Made by a program: the position numbers and the translations under genes. A DNA stretch of 64,000 bases, taken from Mycolicibacterium iranicum. Lineage in GTDB: Bacteria > Actinomycetota > Actinomycetes > Mycobacteriales > Mycobacteriaceae. Of this stretch, positions 17,501-26,115 are shown one piece after another (position 1 is the first letter of the stretch; every line of letters starts with the position of its first letter). Below the pieces are notes generated by a model. The model made no database searches, was not told the origin of the DNA, and was given only the letters and a program-made list of their open reading frames with translations. The stretch is from positions 1 through 64,000 of the forward strand of contig NZ_LWCS01000098.1 of assembly GCF_001650495.1 (NCBI RefSeq), in the 5' to 3' direction.

Positions 17501-17651
17501 GTTGCGAGCACAATGCGACAACCAGGGGAGGGATATCCTGTGACCGGACTCACACGAGCGGACGGGTGCATCGGGAGACGCCGCGACGTTGCCTTGACGG
17601 AGAGGATGTCCGGGGCCGACCGGACTGCGTGCGAAGCTGATACGACACGCG

Positions 17652-17690
17652 GTAGTAAACCCGTAGTACCCTTTGATCTACTGCCTGTAG
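17652..17690. promoter_or_regulatory. Candidate BlaI autoregulatory operator and promoter
   Basis: Just before blaI lie GTAGTA at 17652-17657 and again at 17663-17668, then CTACT at 17678-17682 and TGTAG at 17686-17690. The forward and inverted half-sites form a dyad centred near 17673. BlaI-type repressors bind dyads at their own promoters, so this is a plausible operator, but I have not matched it to an experimentally defined mycobacterial site. Confidence 0.4.
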
Positions 17691-17704
17691 GAGATGGACG
17701 GAAG

Positions 17705-18121
17705 ATGGCCAAGCTGACTCGGCTCGGAGAGCTGGAACGCTCCGTCATGGACCACCTGTGGTCGGCGGGCGAGCCGCAGACTGTGCGGCAGGTGCATGAG
17801 GCGCTCGCGGCGCACCGCGATCTCGCCTACACGACGATCATGACCGTGTTGCAGCGGCTGGCAAAGAAGAGCCTCGTGGTGCAGCACCGCGACGATCGCG
17901 CCCATCGGTACGCGCCCACCCACGGCCGCGACGAACTGGTCGCAGGGCTGATGGTCGACGCACTCGATCAGGCTGCGGACTCCGGGAGTCGCGAAGCAGC
18001 TCTCGTGCATTTCGTCGAGCGGGTCGGCGCCGATGAGGCGGCCGCGCTGCGCCGCGCTCTCGCCGAGCTGGAAGACAAGCACCAGGCTCAAAGACCCGCT
18101 GGCGGTGCGGGCACCGCCTGA
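17705..18121 (+). CDS. blaI: BlaI/MecI-family transcriptional repressor
   Basis: 138 residues from the ATG at 17705, the same length as M. tuberculosis BlaI (Rv1846c); AGGAG stands 11 bp upstream. Residues 1-80 are the winged-helix DNA-binding domain (LGELERSVMDHLW, TVRQVHEAL, YTTIMTVLQRLAKKSLV). The rest is the helical dimerisation part, with the VDALDQAADSG region where cleavage occurs in family members. It is a dimeric repressor released by proteolysis through the BlaR-type partner encoded 14 bp downstream. The M. tuberculosis homologue controls beta-lactamase and other genes; no beta-lactamase is seen in this window. Confidence 0.93.
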   Translation: MAKLTRLGELERSVMDHLWSAGEPQTVRQVHEALAAHRDLAYTTIMTVLQRLAKKSLVVQHRDDRAHRYAPTHGRDELVAGLMVDALDQAADSGSREAALVHFVERVGADEAAALRRALAELEDKHQAQRPAGGAGTA

Positions 18122-18135
18122 GTCACACTGACAGT

Positions 18136-19071
18136 GTGTCCGCGCTGGCCTTCACCATCGTCGCCCTGATTCTGTCGGGGCCGGTGCCTGCATTGCTGGC
18201 CCGCGCTGCGTGGCCCCTGCGTGCACCCCGCGCCGCCATCGTGTTGTGGCAGTCGATCGCTTTGGCCGCCGTCCTTTCCGCATTCTCGGCGGGTATCGCC
18301 ATCGCGATCCGGCTTTTCGAGCCGGGACCCGACGGTCGGCCGACCGCAACCATCACCAGCGGGGTCGCCGCGCTGGGCTGGCCGCTGTGGACGGCCTATG
18401 TGACGGTCTTCGTCCTCACCCTGGTGATCGGCGCGCGGCTGATCGCCTCGGTGATCAACGTCGCGATCGCGACGCGGCGCCGCCGAGCCCACCACCGGAT
18501 GGTCGTCGACCTCGTCGGCGCCCGCCGCACCAGTCCCAGGGCGCGCAGCGGGTTGCGCATTCTCGATGTGGACCAGCCACTCGCATACTGCCTGCCAGGC
18601 GTCCGCAGCCGCGTTGTGTTGAGTGAGGGTGCCCTGAAGACGCTGTCGGACAACGAGATCGGGGCGATCCTCGAGCATGAGCGCGCGCATCTGCGAGCCC
18701 GTCATGATCTGGTCCTCGAGATGTTCACCGCTGTGCACGCGGCGTTCCCGCGACTGGTGCGCAGCGCACACGCACTCAACGCCGTTCGTCTCCTGATCGA
18801 GTTGCTCGCCGATGACGCCGCGGTGCGGGCCGAAGGTCCGACCCCGCTGGCGCGGGCCCTCGTCGCCTGCGCCGCCGCGCGTGCACCGCGCGGGGCTCTC
18901 GCCGCGGGCGGCCCCACCACGGTCGTCCGGGTGCGCCGGCTCGGCGGCAAGCCCAACAGCAGGATGCTCGCGGCGGGCGCCTACGCCGCCGCGGCGGCTG
19001 TGCTCGTGCTGCCGACCGTCGCTTTCGCGGTGCCGTGGTTGAACGAACTGCACCGACTGTTCGTCGTGTAA
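18136..19071 (+). CDS. BlaR/MecR-like M56-family membrane zinc peptidase (Rv1845c-like)
   Basis: 311 residues with a GTG start 14 bp after blaI. It has hydrophobic segments at about 1-22, 33-56, 77-105 and 275-300, and a cytoplasmic zinc-peptidase motif EHERAHLRARHD (HExxH) in the middle. It belongs to the M56 family but lacks the extracellular penicillin-binding sensor domain of staphylococcal BlaR1, as is normal for the mycobacterial protein. Probable role: cleavage of BlaI in response to a cell-envelope signal. The blaI-blaR-like order matches M. tuberculosis. Confidence 0.88.
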   Translation: MSALAFTIVALILSGPVPALLARAAWPLRAPRAAIVLWQSIALAAVLSAFSAGIAIAIRLFEPGPDGRPTATITSGVAALGWPLWTAYVTVFVLTLVIGARLIASVINVAIATRRRRAHHRMVVDLVGARRTSPRARSGLRILDVDQPLAYCLPGVRSRVVLSEGALKTLSDNEIGAILEHERAHLRARHDLVLEMFTAVHAAFPRLVRSAHALNAVRLLIELLADDAAVRAEGPTPLARALVACAAARAPRGALAAGGPTTVVRVRRLGGKPNSRMLAAGAYAAAAAVLVLPTVAFAVPWLNELHRLFVV

Positions 19072-19169
19072 ACCGGGACGTGCCCGGAGCTCCTCTGCGT
19101 TTTGAACTGCTAGAAGCGTTTCACCTGCCAGAAGCTGTGCCGACATCGGAAATCGAAGGGATTTCGTCT

Positions 19170-20618
19170 ATGAGCTCGACCACGGGTACCGCCCAGATCG
19201 GCGTGACAGGCCTTGCCGTCATGGGGTCCAACCTCGCGCGGAACTTCGCCAGTCACGGGTACACGGTGGCTCTGCACAACAGGTCGATCGCCAAGACCGA
19301 CGCGCTGCTCGCCGAGCACGGTTCCGAGGGCGACTTCGTGCGCAGTGAGACGATCGCGGAGTTCCTCGACGCGCTGGAGAAGCCGCGTCGCGTCATCATC
19401 ATGGTCAAGGCCGGTGACCCCACGGATGCGGTGATCAACGAGCTCGCCGACGCCATGGAAGAAGGCGACATCATCATCGACGGCGGCAACGCGCTCTACA
19501 CCGACACCATCCGCCGGGAGAGGGCCATCCGCGAGCGCGGCCTGCATTTCGTCGGAGCCGGCATCTCCGGCGGCGAGGAAGGTGCGCTCAAAGGCCCGTC
19601 GATCATGCCCGGCGGCCCCGCCGAGTCCTACGAATCGCTTGGCCCGCTGCTCGAGGAGATCTCGGCGCACGTCGACGGCGTGCCCTGCTGCACCCACATC
19701 GGTCCGGACGGCGCCGGGCACTTCGTGAAGATGGTGCACAACGGCATCGAGTACTCGGACATGCAACTCATCGGCGAGGCCTATCAACTGCTGCGCGACG
19801 GCCTCGGCAAGACCGCTCCCGAGATCGCCGACGTCTTCGCCGAATGGAACAAGGGCGACCTCGACAGCTTCCTGATCGAGATCACCGCCGAGGTGCTGCG
19901 CCAGACCGACGCCAAGACCGGCAAGCCGCTGGTCGACCTGATTCTCGACGAGGCCGAGCAGAAGGGCACGGGCCGTTGGACCGTCAAGTCTGCTCTGGAC
20001 CTGGGCGTGCCCGTCACCGGTATCGCCGAGGCCGTGTTCGCGCGCGCTCTCTCGGGCTCGGTGGCCCAGCGCAAGGCGACGACCGGTTTGGCGTCCGGCG
20101 ATCTCGGTGAGAAGCCCAGCGACGCAACACAGTTCACCGAGGACATCCGCCAGGCGCTGTACGCGTCGAAGATCATCGCCTACGCGCAGGGCTTCAACCA
20201 GATCCAGGCCGGCTCCGACGAGTACAACTGGGACATCAAGCCCGGCGACATGGCGAGGATCTGGCGTGGCGGCTGCATCATCCGGGCCAAGTTCCTGAAC
20301 CGGATCACCGACGCGTTCGACAACGACCCCCATCTGCCCACCCTGATCGTCGACCCGTACTTCCGTGATGCCATCGAGGCCGCGATCGACAGCTGGCGCC
20401 GCGTGGTCGTGACGGCCACCGAGCTCGGTATCCCGATCCCCGGATTCAGCTCCGCGCTGTCCTATTACGACGGTCTGCGCACCGAGCGTCTACCGGCCGC
20501 GCTGACGCAGGGGTTGCGTGATTTCTTCGGCGCGCACACCTACGGACGAATCGACGCCGACCGCGACATGCGTTTCCACACCCTGTGGAGCGGCGACCGC
20601 ACCGAGGTCGAAGCCTGA
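19170..20618 (+). CDS. gnd: 6-phosphogluconate dehydrogenase, decarboxylating
   Basis: 482 residues from the ATG at 19170 (MSSTTGTAQIGVTGLAVMGS); the frame stays open further upstream but without conserved sequence. It oxidises 6-phosphogluconate to ribulose 5-phosphate and CO2, making NADPH in the pentose phosphate pathway. Motifs: N-terminal GLAVMGSNLARN dinucleotide fold with HNRS, GAGISGGEEGALKGPS and KMVHNGIEYSDMQLI (substrate and catalytic lysine), and a C-terminal helical domain ending YGRIDADRDMRFHTLW. It is the long dimeric type, corresponding to gnd1 (Rv1844c), in the same position before guaB1. Confidence 0.97.
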   Translation: MSSTTGTAQIGVTGLAVMGSNLARNFASHGYTVALHNRSIAKTDALLAEHGSEGDFVRSETIAEFLDALEKPRRVIIMVKAGDPTDAVINELADAMEEGDIIIDGGNALYTDTIRRERAIRERGLHFVGAGISGGEEGALKGPSIMPGGPAESYESLGPLLEEISAHVDGVPCCTHIGPDGAGHFVKMVHNGIEYSDMQLIGEAYQLLRDGLGKTAPEIADVFAEWNKGDLDSFLIEITAEVLRQTDAKTGKPLVDLILDEAEQKGTGRWTVKSALDLGVPVTGIAEAVFARALSGSVAQRKATTGLASGDLGEKPSDATQFTEDIRQALYASKIIAYAQGFNQIQAGSDEYNWDIKPGDMARIWRGGCIIRAKFLNRITDAFDNDPHLPTLIVDPYFRDAIEAAIDSWRRVVVTATELGIPIPGFSSALSYYDGLRTERLPAALTQGLRDFFGAHTYGRIDADRDMRFHTLWSGDRTEVEA

Positions 20619-20718
20619 CGTTCGTCCGCGACGAGACACGAACTCGCACGGTCCGGGCCACGAGCGTGCGAGTTCGGGTCTGCTCGGCGTTGGATACGAC
20701 GCCACTAGACTCGGGGCC

Positions 20719-22164
20719 GTGAAGTTTCTGGATGGCCACCGGCCGCCCTTCGACCTGACCTATAACGATGTGTTCATCGTGCCGGGGTGCTCCAACCTGC
20801 CGTCGCGCTTCGACGTGAACCTGTCCACGGTCGACGGGTCGGGCACCACCATCCCAGTGGTCGTCGCGAACATGACCGCGGTGGCGGGGCGCCGGATGGC
20901 CGAGACGGTCGCCCGCCGGGGCGGGATCGTCGTTCTGCCGCAAGATCTTCCGTTGTCCGCAGTCCAGCACACGGTGGACTTCGTCAAGAGCCGCGACACC
21001 GTCGTCGACACCCCCGTCACGCTCTCCCCCGACGACTCGGTGTCCGACGCCGCTGCGCTGATCCACAAACGCGCCCACGGGGCTGCGGTCGTGGTGGCCG
21101 ACAATCGGCCCGTCGGCCTGGTCACCGAGGAGTCCTGCCGCGGAGTGGACCGCTTCACCAGAGTTCGTGATGTGGCGATCCACGATTTCGTCACCGCTCC
21201 GGTCGGTACGGAGCCCCGCAAAGTCTTCGATCTCCTCGACCACGCCCCCAAGGACGGCGGGTCCATCGCCGTCCTCACCGAGGCCGACGGATCGCTGGCC
21301 GGTGTCCTGACGCGCACCGGCGCCATCCGAGCGGGCATCTATGCCCCGGCGGTCGACGCGAACGGTCGGCTGAGGATCGCGGCGGCGGTCGGGATCAACG
21401 GCGACGTCGCAGCGAAAGCCCGCGACCTGGCCGACGCGGGTGCCGACCTCCTTGTCATCGACACCGCACACGGGCATCAGCAGAAGATGCTCGACGTCAT
21501 CGAGGCGGTCGCATCGCTCGACCTCGGCCTTCCGCTGGCGGCGGGCAACGTGGTCTCGGCGGAGGGTACTCGCGACCTGATCAATGCCGGCGCCACCATC
21601 GTGAAGGTCGGCGTCGGCCCCGGCGCCATGTGTACCACGAGGATGATGACGGGAGTCGGCCGTCCGCAGTTCTCCGCCGTGGTTGAATGTTCAGCTGCGG
21701 CAAAGGAACTCGGCGGACACGTGTGGGCGGACGGAGGCGTGCGCCATCCGCGCGACGTGGCGTTGGCGCTCGCTGCGGGAGCGTCGAACGTGATGATCGG
21801 TTCGTGGTTCGCGGGTACGTACGAGTCACCCGGTGATCTGATGCACGACCGCGACGACCAGCCCTACAAGGAGAGTTACGGCATGGCGTCCAAGCGCGCT
21901 GTCGCAGCCCGCACCGCCTCCGACAGCGCCTTCGACCGGGCGCGCAAGGGACTCTTCGAGGAGGGCATCTCGACCTCGCGGATGGGACTGGACCCCGTGC
22001 GCGGTGGTGTCGAGGACCTCATCGACCACATCACCTCCGGCGTCCGCAGCACGTGTACCTACGTCGGCGCAGCAACACTGCCCGAACTGCACGAGAAGGT
22101 CGTGCTCGGAGTGCAGTCAGCCGCTGGTTTCGCCGAGGGGCACCCGCTGCCCACCGGTTGGTGA
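20719..22164 (+). CDS. guaB1: GuaB1, IMPDH-family GMP reductase with CBS domains
   Basis: 481 residues from a GTG at 20719 (VKFLDGHRPPFDL). IMP dehydrogenase/GMP reductase barrel with an inserted CBS pair at about 95-215. The catalytic loop is GVGPGAMCTTRMMTG, with the active cysteine. The mycobacterial GuaB1 branch has been shown to reduce GMP to IMP rather than act as an IMP dehydrogenase, so purine salvage is the likely role. The 3' end overlaps the ABC ATPase gene on the other strand by 48 bp. Syntenic with Rv1843c. Confidence 0.92.
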   Translation: MKFLDGHRPPFDLTYNDVFIVPGCSNLPSRFDVNLSTVDGSGTTIPVVVANMTAVAGRRMAETVARRGGIVVLPQDLPLSAVQHTVDFVKSRDTVVDTPVTLSPDDSVSDAAALIHKRAHGAAVVVADNRPVGLVTEESCRGVDRFTRVRDVAIHDFVTAPVGTEPRKVFDLLDHAPKDGGSIAVLTEADGSLAGVLTRTGAIRAGIYAPAVDANGRLRIAAAVGINGDVAAKARDLADAGADLLVIDTAHGHQQKMLDVIEAVASLDLGLPLAAGNVVSAEGTRDLINAGATIVKVGVGPGAMCTTRMMTGVGRPQFSAVVECSAAAKELGGHVWADGGVRHPRDVALALAAGASNVMIGSWFAGTYESPGDLMHDRDDQPYKESYGMASKRAVAARTASDSAFDRARKGLFEEGISTSRMGLDPVRGGVEDLIDHITSGVRSTCTYVGAATLPELHEKVVLGVQSAAGFAEGHPLPTGW

Positions 22165-23208
22165 CGGATACGCCAGGACACTCTGGTCTTCGCGGTCGTC
22201 GACCTCGACGGTGACGGATTCGCCCGCCACCAGATCGGTTCGGCCTGCGCTGCGCAGCTGTAGTGCCGTTCCGTCCACCAGTCGGACGTGGACGACGGTG
22301 TCGGCACCGTAGAACCGGCAGGCCGTCACCAGCGCAGGTATCCCTGCTGACCCGAGCCGCAGCTGCTCGGGCCGCAGCACCGCCACGGCGGGCCCGTCGG
22401 CGACCGGGAGCCGGGCGCGGAGCGCTCCGAGCGCCGTGTGCACGATCCCGGACCTGGCAATTCCGCCGAGTTCGACTGTGCTGCCGATGAACCGGGCGTT
22501 GGTCAAGGTGGAAGGGCGGTTGAACAGATCTGCGGGATTGGCGTGCTGGGCGACCACGCCGCCGATGAGCAACGCCACCGAGTCGGCAAGCGACAGCGCC
22601 TCGGACTGGTCGTGGGTGACCAGGATCGCGGTGGTGCCCGCCTCGCGCAGGATCGCGGCTATGTCCTCGCGGACGCGTGTGCGCAGCCCGGCATCGAGCG
22701 CGGCGAACGGCTCGTCGAGCAGGAGCACCCGCGGCCGGGCCGCGAGAGCGCGCGCCAGCGCGACCCGCTGCTGCTGGCCACCGGAGATCTCGTGCGGGCG
22801 CGCGTCGGCCAGGCCGTCGAGCCCGACAACCTCCAGCCACTCCCTCACCTCGCCGTTCGCGCTTCTTCGGGTGTTTCGGTCCAGCCCGAAAGCAACGTTC
22901 TCCCCCACGCTCAGGTGCGGGAACAACGCTCCCTCCTGCGGCATCAACCCGACTCGGCGGCGGTGCACCGGAACGGTGACACCGGAACCGGCCACCGTTT
23001 CGCCGGCGATACTCACAGTTCCGATGTCGGGGTCCTCGAAGCCCGCCAGTATTCGCAGCAGCGTCGTCTTGCCGCAGCCCGACGGTCCGAGCACCGCGGT
23101 GATCGAACCCGCCGCCACGTCGAGGTCGATTCCGGAAAGGACCCGTCGCTCGCCGAACGACTTGCCGACGCCGCGCGCGGCGACAGAGGCCGCGGGTAGC
23201 TCAATCAC
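22117..23208 (-). CDS. Ferric-iron ABC transporter ATP-binding protein (FbpC type)
   Basis: 363 residues from the GTG at 23208, which overlaps the permease stop by 8 bp (GTGATTGA); the frame is open further upstream, inside the permease gene. Walker A GPSGCGKTT, signature SGGQQQRVALARAL, Walker B VLLLDEPFAALD and the switch histidine in VTHDQSEAL are all present. The C-terminal 100 residues form a TOBE-like regulatory region. It powers the two-component iron permease encoded upstream. The gene end runs 48 bp into guaB1, tail-to-tail. Confidence 0.93.
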   Translation of the reverse strand: MIELPAASVAARGVGKSFGERRVLSGIDLDVAAGSITAVLGPSGCGKTTLLRILAGFEDPDIGTVSIAGETVAGSGVTVPVHRRRVGLMPQEGALFPHLSVGENVAFGLDRNTRRSANGEVREWLEVVGLDGLADARPHEISGGQQQRVALARALAARPRVLLLDEPFAALDAGLRTRVREDIAAILREAGTTAILVTHDQSEALSLADSVALLIGGVVAQHANPADLFNRPSTLTNARFIGSTVELGGIARSGIVHTALGALRARLPVADGPAVAVLRPEQLRLGSAGIPALVTACRFYGADTVVHVRLVDGTALQLRSAGRTDLVAGESVTVEVDDREDQSVLAYPSPTGGQRVPLGETSG

Positions 23209-24751
23209 TGCGCACCTCAACAGAACTCGTGCTCCACATGCCCAGTACGGCGGTGGGCACGGCGGCGAACATGAGAAGTGCCACCGCGTAGGGTGCCGAT
23301 GCCGCATAGTCGCTGATCGAGCTGTAGCCCCACAACCGGGTGGCGAGTGTGTCGGTGCCGGTGGGATGCAGGAGCAGCGTCACCGGCAGCTCCTTCATAC
23401 ACGTCAGCAGCACCAGCGCCGCGCCCGCCGCGATACCGGGAAGTGCCACGCGGGCAGTGACCGTCGCAAACGCCCGCACCGGAGTACGGCCGAGGGACCG
23501 GGCCACCTCCTCGAGCCGGATGGGGGCAGCTTCCACTGCGGCGCGGATCGAACCGATGGCCATGGGCACGAACAGCACCGTATAGGCCAGGATCAGGAGC
23601 GGCTCATGCTGGTAAATCGGTCGGAGCAGGAGCACTCCGAGCGACACCATGGAGATGGCGATGACAATCGCGGGCAGGCCATGCGCCACGTAGCTCGCCC
23701 CCTCCAGGGCCTTGGTGGCGCGATCGCGGTGCCGGGCTGCCAGGACGCCCAGTGGCAGCGCCGCAGCTGTGGACGCCACCGCCGCCGCCGCTGAAAGCCA
23801 GAACGTGTTGCCCAGTGCGCCAAGCCATTCCGTGACGTCCCAGCGCGGGCCCGCGGCGAGGAGCCAGCCTGTGAGCTCGATGCCCGGCACGACCAGCGCG
23901 GCCCCCAGCACGGTCACCGGAGCCAGCAGAGCGGCCCAGCTCCACCGGCCGAGACGGTTGAGCGGCGCCGGCCGCGGTGAACCCGCCCCGATCCGGGATG
24001 CGGCGGCCAACCCGCGGGCCCGATGCTCGGCCACCACCAGCGCGACCGCGAACACCATCAGCACCAGCGAGAGGACGGCGGCTCGCGACGGATTGAATCC
24101 CGACCGGTACGCACCGTAGATCACCCACGTGAATGCCTCGTACCGCATGGCCGCCACCGCACCGAAGTCACTGAGCACGTAGAGGGCGACCAGCAGCGCA
24201 CCGGCGGCGATCGCCGCGCGCGCCTGCCGCAGCGTCACCCGGAACAACACGGCCCAGCCGCCGAGCCCGAGGGATCGGGCCACCTCTTCCTGGGCGGGAT
24301 CCACGCGCGCCAGCGCCGCCATAGTCGTCAGCAGCACCAGCGGGTAGCTGACCAATGTCAGAACCAGCGTGGCGCCCCAGAAGCCGGCGACCGCGGGGAA
24401 AGCCGAAACCCACAGGTAGGCCAACAGATAGCTGGGCATTGCCAACGGAAGCGTCAGCGCAACGGCGAGCCCTCGCCTCCCTTTGAGGCTGGTGCGGGTG
24501 CACAGGACCGCCAGCCCGACGCCGAGGATGACACAGGCGGCGGTGACGGTGGTGACGAGCACCAGCGAACGACCCACGAGCGCCGCGGTGCGCGGTTGAA
24601 AGATCTCCTCCACCACAAACGGCCAGCCGCGTTCCAGTGCGCGTTCGGCCAGATAGACCAGCGGCACCAAGGTACACGCGGCGACCAGGACAGCCGGAAG
24701 CACAAGCAGCGCAGGCGGGCGTCGACGGCCCAGCCGGACGGCGCCGGTCAT
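23201..24751 (-). CDS. Ferric-iron ABC transporter permease, two fused membrane domains (FbpB type)
   Basis: 516 residues with about twelve hydrophobic helices arranged as two similar halves. Each half has a binding-protein-dependent permease EAA loop (EEVARSLGLGGWAVLFRVTLR and EEVARSLGRTPVRAFATVT). The fusion of both halves in one chain is typical of the FbpB/SfuB family for free ferric iron. It lies 4 bp after the binding protein and overlaps the ATPase by 8 bp, so the three form one operon in the order binding protein, permease, ATPase. Confidence 0.94.
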   Translation of the reverse strand: MTGAVRLGRRRPPALLVLPAVLVAACTLVPLVYLAERALERGWPFVVEEIFQPRTAALVGRSLVLVTTVTAACVILGVGLAVLCTRTSLKGRRGLAVALTLPLAMPSYLLAYLWVSAFPAVAGFWGATLVLTLVSYPLVLLTTMAALARVDPAQEEVARSLGLGGWAVLFRVTLRQARAAIAAGALLVALYVLSDFGAVAAMRYEAFTWVIYGAYRSGFNPSRAAVLSLVLMVFAVALVVAEHRARGLAAASRIGAGSPRPAPLNRLGRWSWAALLAPVTVLGAALVVPGIELTGWLLAAGPRWDVTEWLGALGNTFWLSAAAAVASTAAALPLGVLAARHRDRATKALEGASYVAHGLPAIVIAISMVSLGVLLLRPIYQHEPLLILAYTVLFVPMAIGSIRAAVEAAPIRLEEVARSLGRTPVRAFATVTARVALPGIAAGAALVLLTCMKELPVTLLLHPTGTDTLATRLWGYSSISDYAASAPYAVALLMFAAVPTAVLGMWSTSSVEVRSD

Positions 24752-24755
24752 CGGG

Positions 24756-25793
24756 TCAGTTCGTCAGTAGGCCGGTCTTGACCAGCAGCTCCTGGGTGGC
24801 CTCGATGTCGTCGAGCTGCGACAAGTCAACCGCCGGGGGCTGCAGGTCGGCCAGCGGCGGCATTTCCGCTGACGGCGCGACCCCCGCAGCGAGCGGATAC
24901 TCGGCGGTCTCGGTCGCGAAATACCTCTGTGCCGACTCACCGACCAGGTACGCGGCGAACTGCTGGGCCTTCTCCGGGTGCGGGGCAGCCTTCAGTACGC
25001 CCACGCCCGCGACATTCACCAGCCCGCCGGGGTCCCCGGGCGCCATGAACCGGTTCTCGGCCACCACGGCGTCCGGTCCCTTGGAATTGATCAGCTCGTA
25101 GAGGTAGTAGTGGTTGACCAGGCCGAGGGGGATCTGGCCGGCGTCCACCGCGTCGCGGACCGCGACATTGTTCTCGAATGCTCTCGGATCTTGCGCCTTG
25201 AACGCGCGCAGCCACTGCTCGGCGCCGTCCTCCCCGCGCACCACACGCAGGCCGGTGACGAAGGACTGCCAGGACGCGTTGCTGGGAGCGAAGCCGATCT
25301 TGCCCTTCCACTCCGGGGCCAGCAGGCCGTCGATCGTGTCCGGCGGGTTGGGAGCCAACGTCGGGTTGTAGACGATGACGCGTGCGCGTCCCGACACCCC
25401 GACCCATGAGCCGTCGGCTGCCGAGTACTGCTCGGGGACCGCCGCGATGGTCTCGGCATCGATGGGTGCGAGCAGGCCTGCCTTGGAGACCGCGCCCAGC
25501 GCACCGGCATCCTGTGAGAGGAACACGTCGGCCGGTGACCTGTCACCTTCGGTGAGCAGCTGGGCGGCGAGTTCGCCGGACCCCGCATAGCGGGTCTCGA
25601 CCTCGATGCCGCTCTCGGCGCTGAACTGCTCGATCAGCGGCTTGACCAGTTCCTCGCTGCGGCCCGAGTAGACGACGAGCTTGTCTGCGCTCTCCGTCTG
25701 CGTCTCCGACCCGCACGACGTGAGGGCCAGGGCCGCGGCCACTGTTGCGACCACTCCCGCCCACCGGGTGAACGACATCGTCATCTGGGTCAT
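24756..25793 (-). CDS. Ferric-iron-binding lipoprotein of an ABC transporter (FbpA/FutA type)
   Basis: 345 residues from the ATG at 25793. Signal peptide followed by the lipobox LTSC, so it should be a lipoprotein on the outer face of the membrane. The mature part starts KLVVYSGRSEELVKPLIEQF, and the paired tyrosines of NHYYLYELI are the usual ferric-iron ligands of this family. It would deliver iron to the permease encoded downstream. An IdeR box lies 50 bp upstream. The operon has no counterpart at this place in M. tuberculosis, where the CNNM/CBS genes directly adjoin guaB1. Confidence 0.93.
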   Translation of the reverse strand: MTQMTMSFTRWAGVVATVAAALALTSCGSETQTESADKLVVYSGRSEELVKPLIEQFSAESGIEVETRYAGSGELAAQLLTEGDRSPADVFLSQDAGALGAVSKAGLLAPIDAETIAAVPEQYSAADGSWVGVSGRARVIVYNPTLAPNPPDTIDGLLAPEWKGKIGFAPSNASWQSFVTGLRVVRGEDGAEQWLRAFKAQDPRAFENNVAVRDAVDAGQIPLGLVNHYYLYELINSKGPDAVVAENRFMAPGDPGGLVNVAGVGVLKAAPHPEKAQQFAAYLVGESAQRYFATETAEYPLAAGVAPSAEMPPLADLQPPAVDLSQLDDIEATQELLVKTGLLTN

Positions 25794-25842
25794 CGGGCCC
25801 CTTTTCTTCCCTGCTGTGGGCACGAAAGTACCATCCGGCGAA

Positions 25843-25861
25843 TTTGGTTAGGCTAAGCATT
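25843..25861. promoter_or_regulatory. IdeR box upstream of the iron ABC transporter operon
   Basis: TTTGGTTAGGCTAAGCATT matches the IdeR consensus TTAGGTTAGSCTAACCTAA at 14 of 19 positions, with the core GGTTAGGCTAA intact. It lies 50 bp upstream of the binding-protein start on the minus strand, as expected for repression by iron. The divergent CNNM/CBS gene starts 250 bp away. Confidence 0.78.
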
Positions 25862-26115
25862 CGGCTGGCAATCGGATGTTCGAGTTCCGCTAGCATGTGT
25901 TGACACTCATGAGGTTCCGCGCAGGGAAGACCTGTGCGCGGCGCCACTGTCGACGAAAGGGACCAGGTGCCTCAGGCACAGGATGGAGACCCATCCGAAC
26001 CGGCCACCGCCGGTGAGCGGTCTGACCACCAACCCTGCGACGCAGAGCCGTCCCCTAGATGGCCGGGCACCCGACCCGGCTCCCCCGCGCGTGACGCTGC
26101 CATCGGGGCGTCCCG

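Noticed and set aside
17600..19071. A beta-lactam resistance operon with BlaI/BlaR
   Set aside because: No beta-lactamase gene is present and the M56 protein lacks a penicillin-sensing domain; this is the ordinary conserved mycobacterial regulatory pair.
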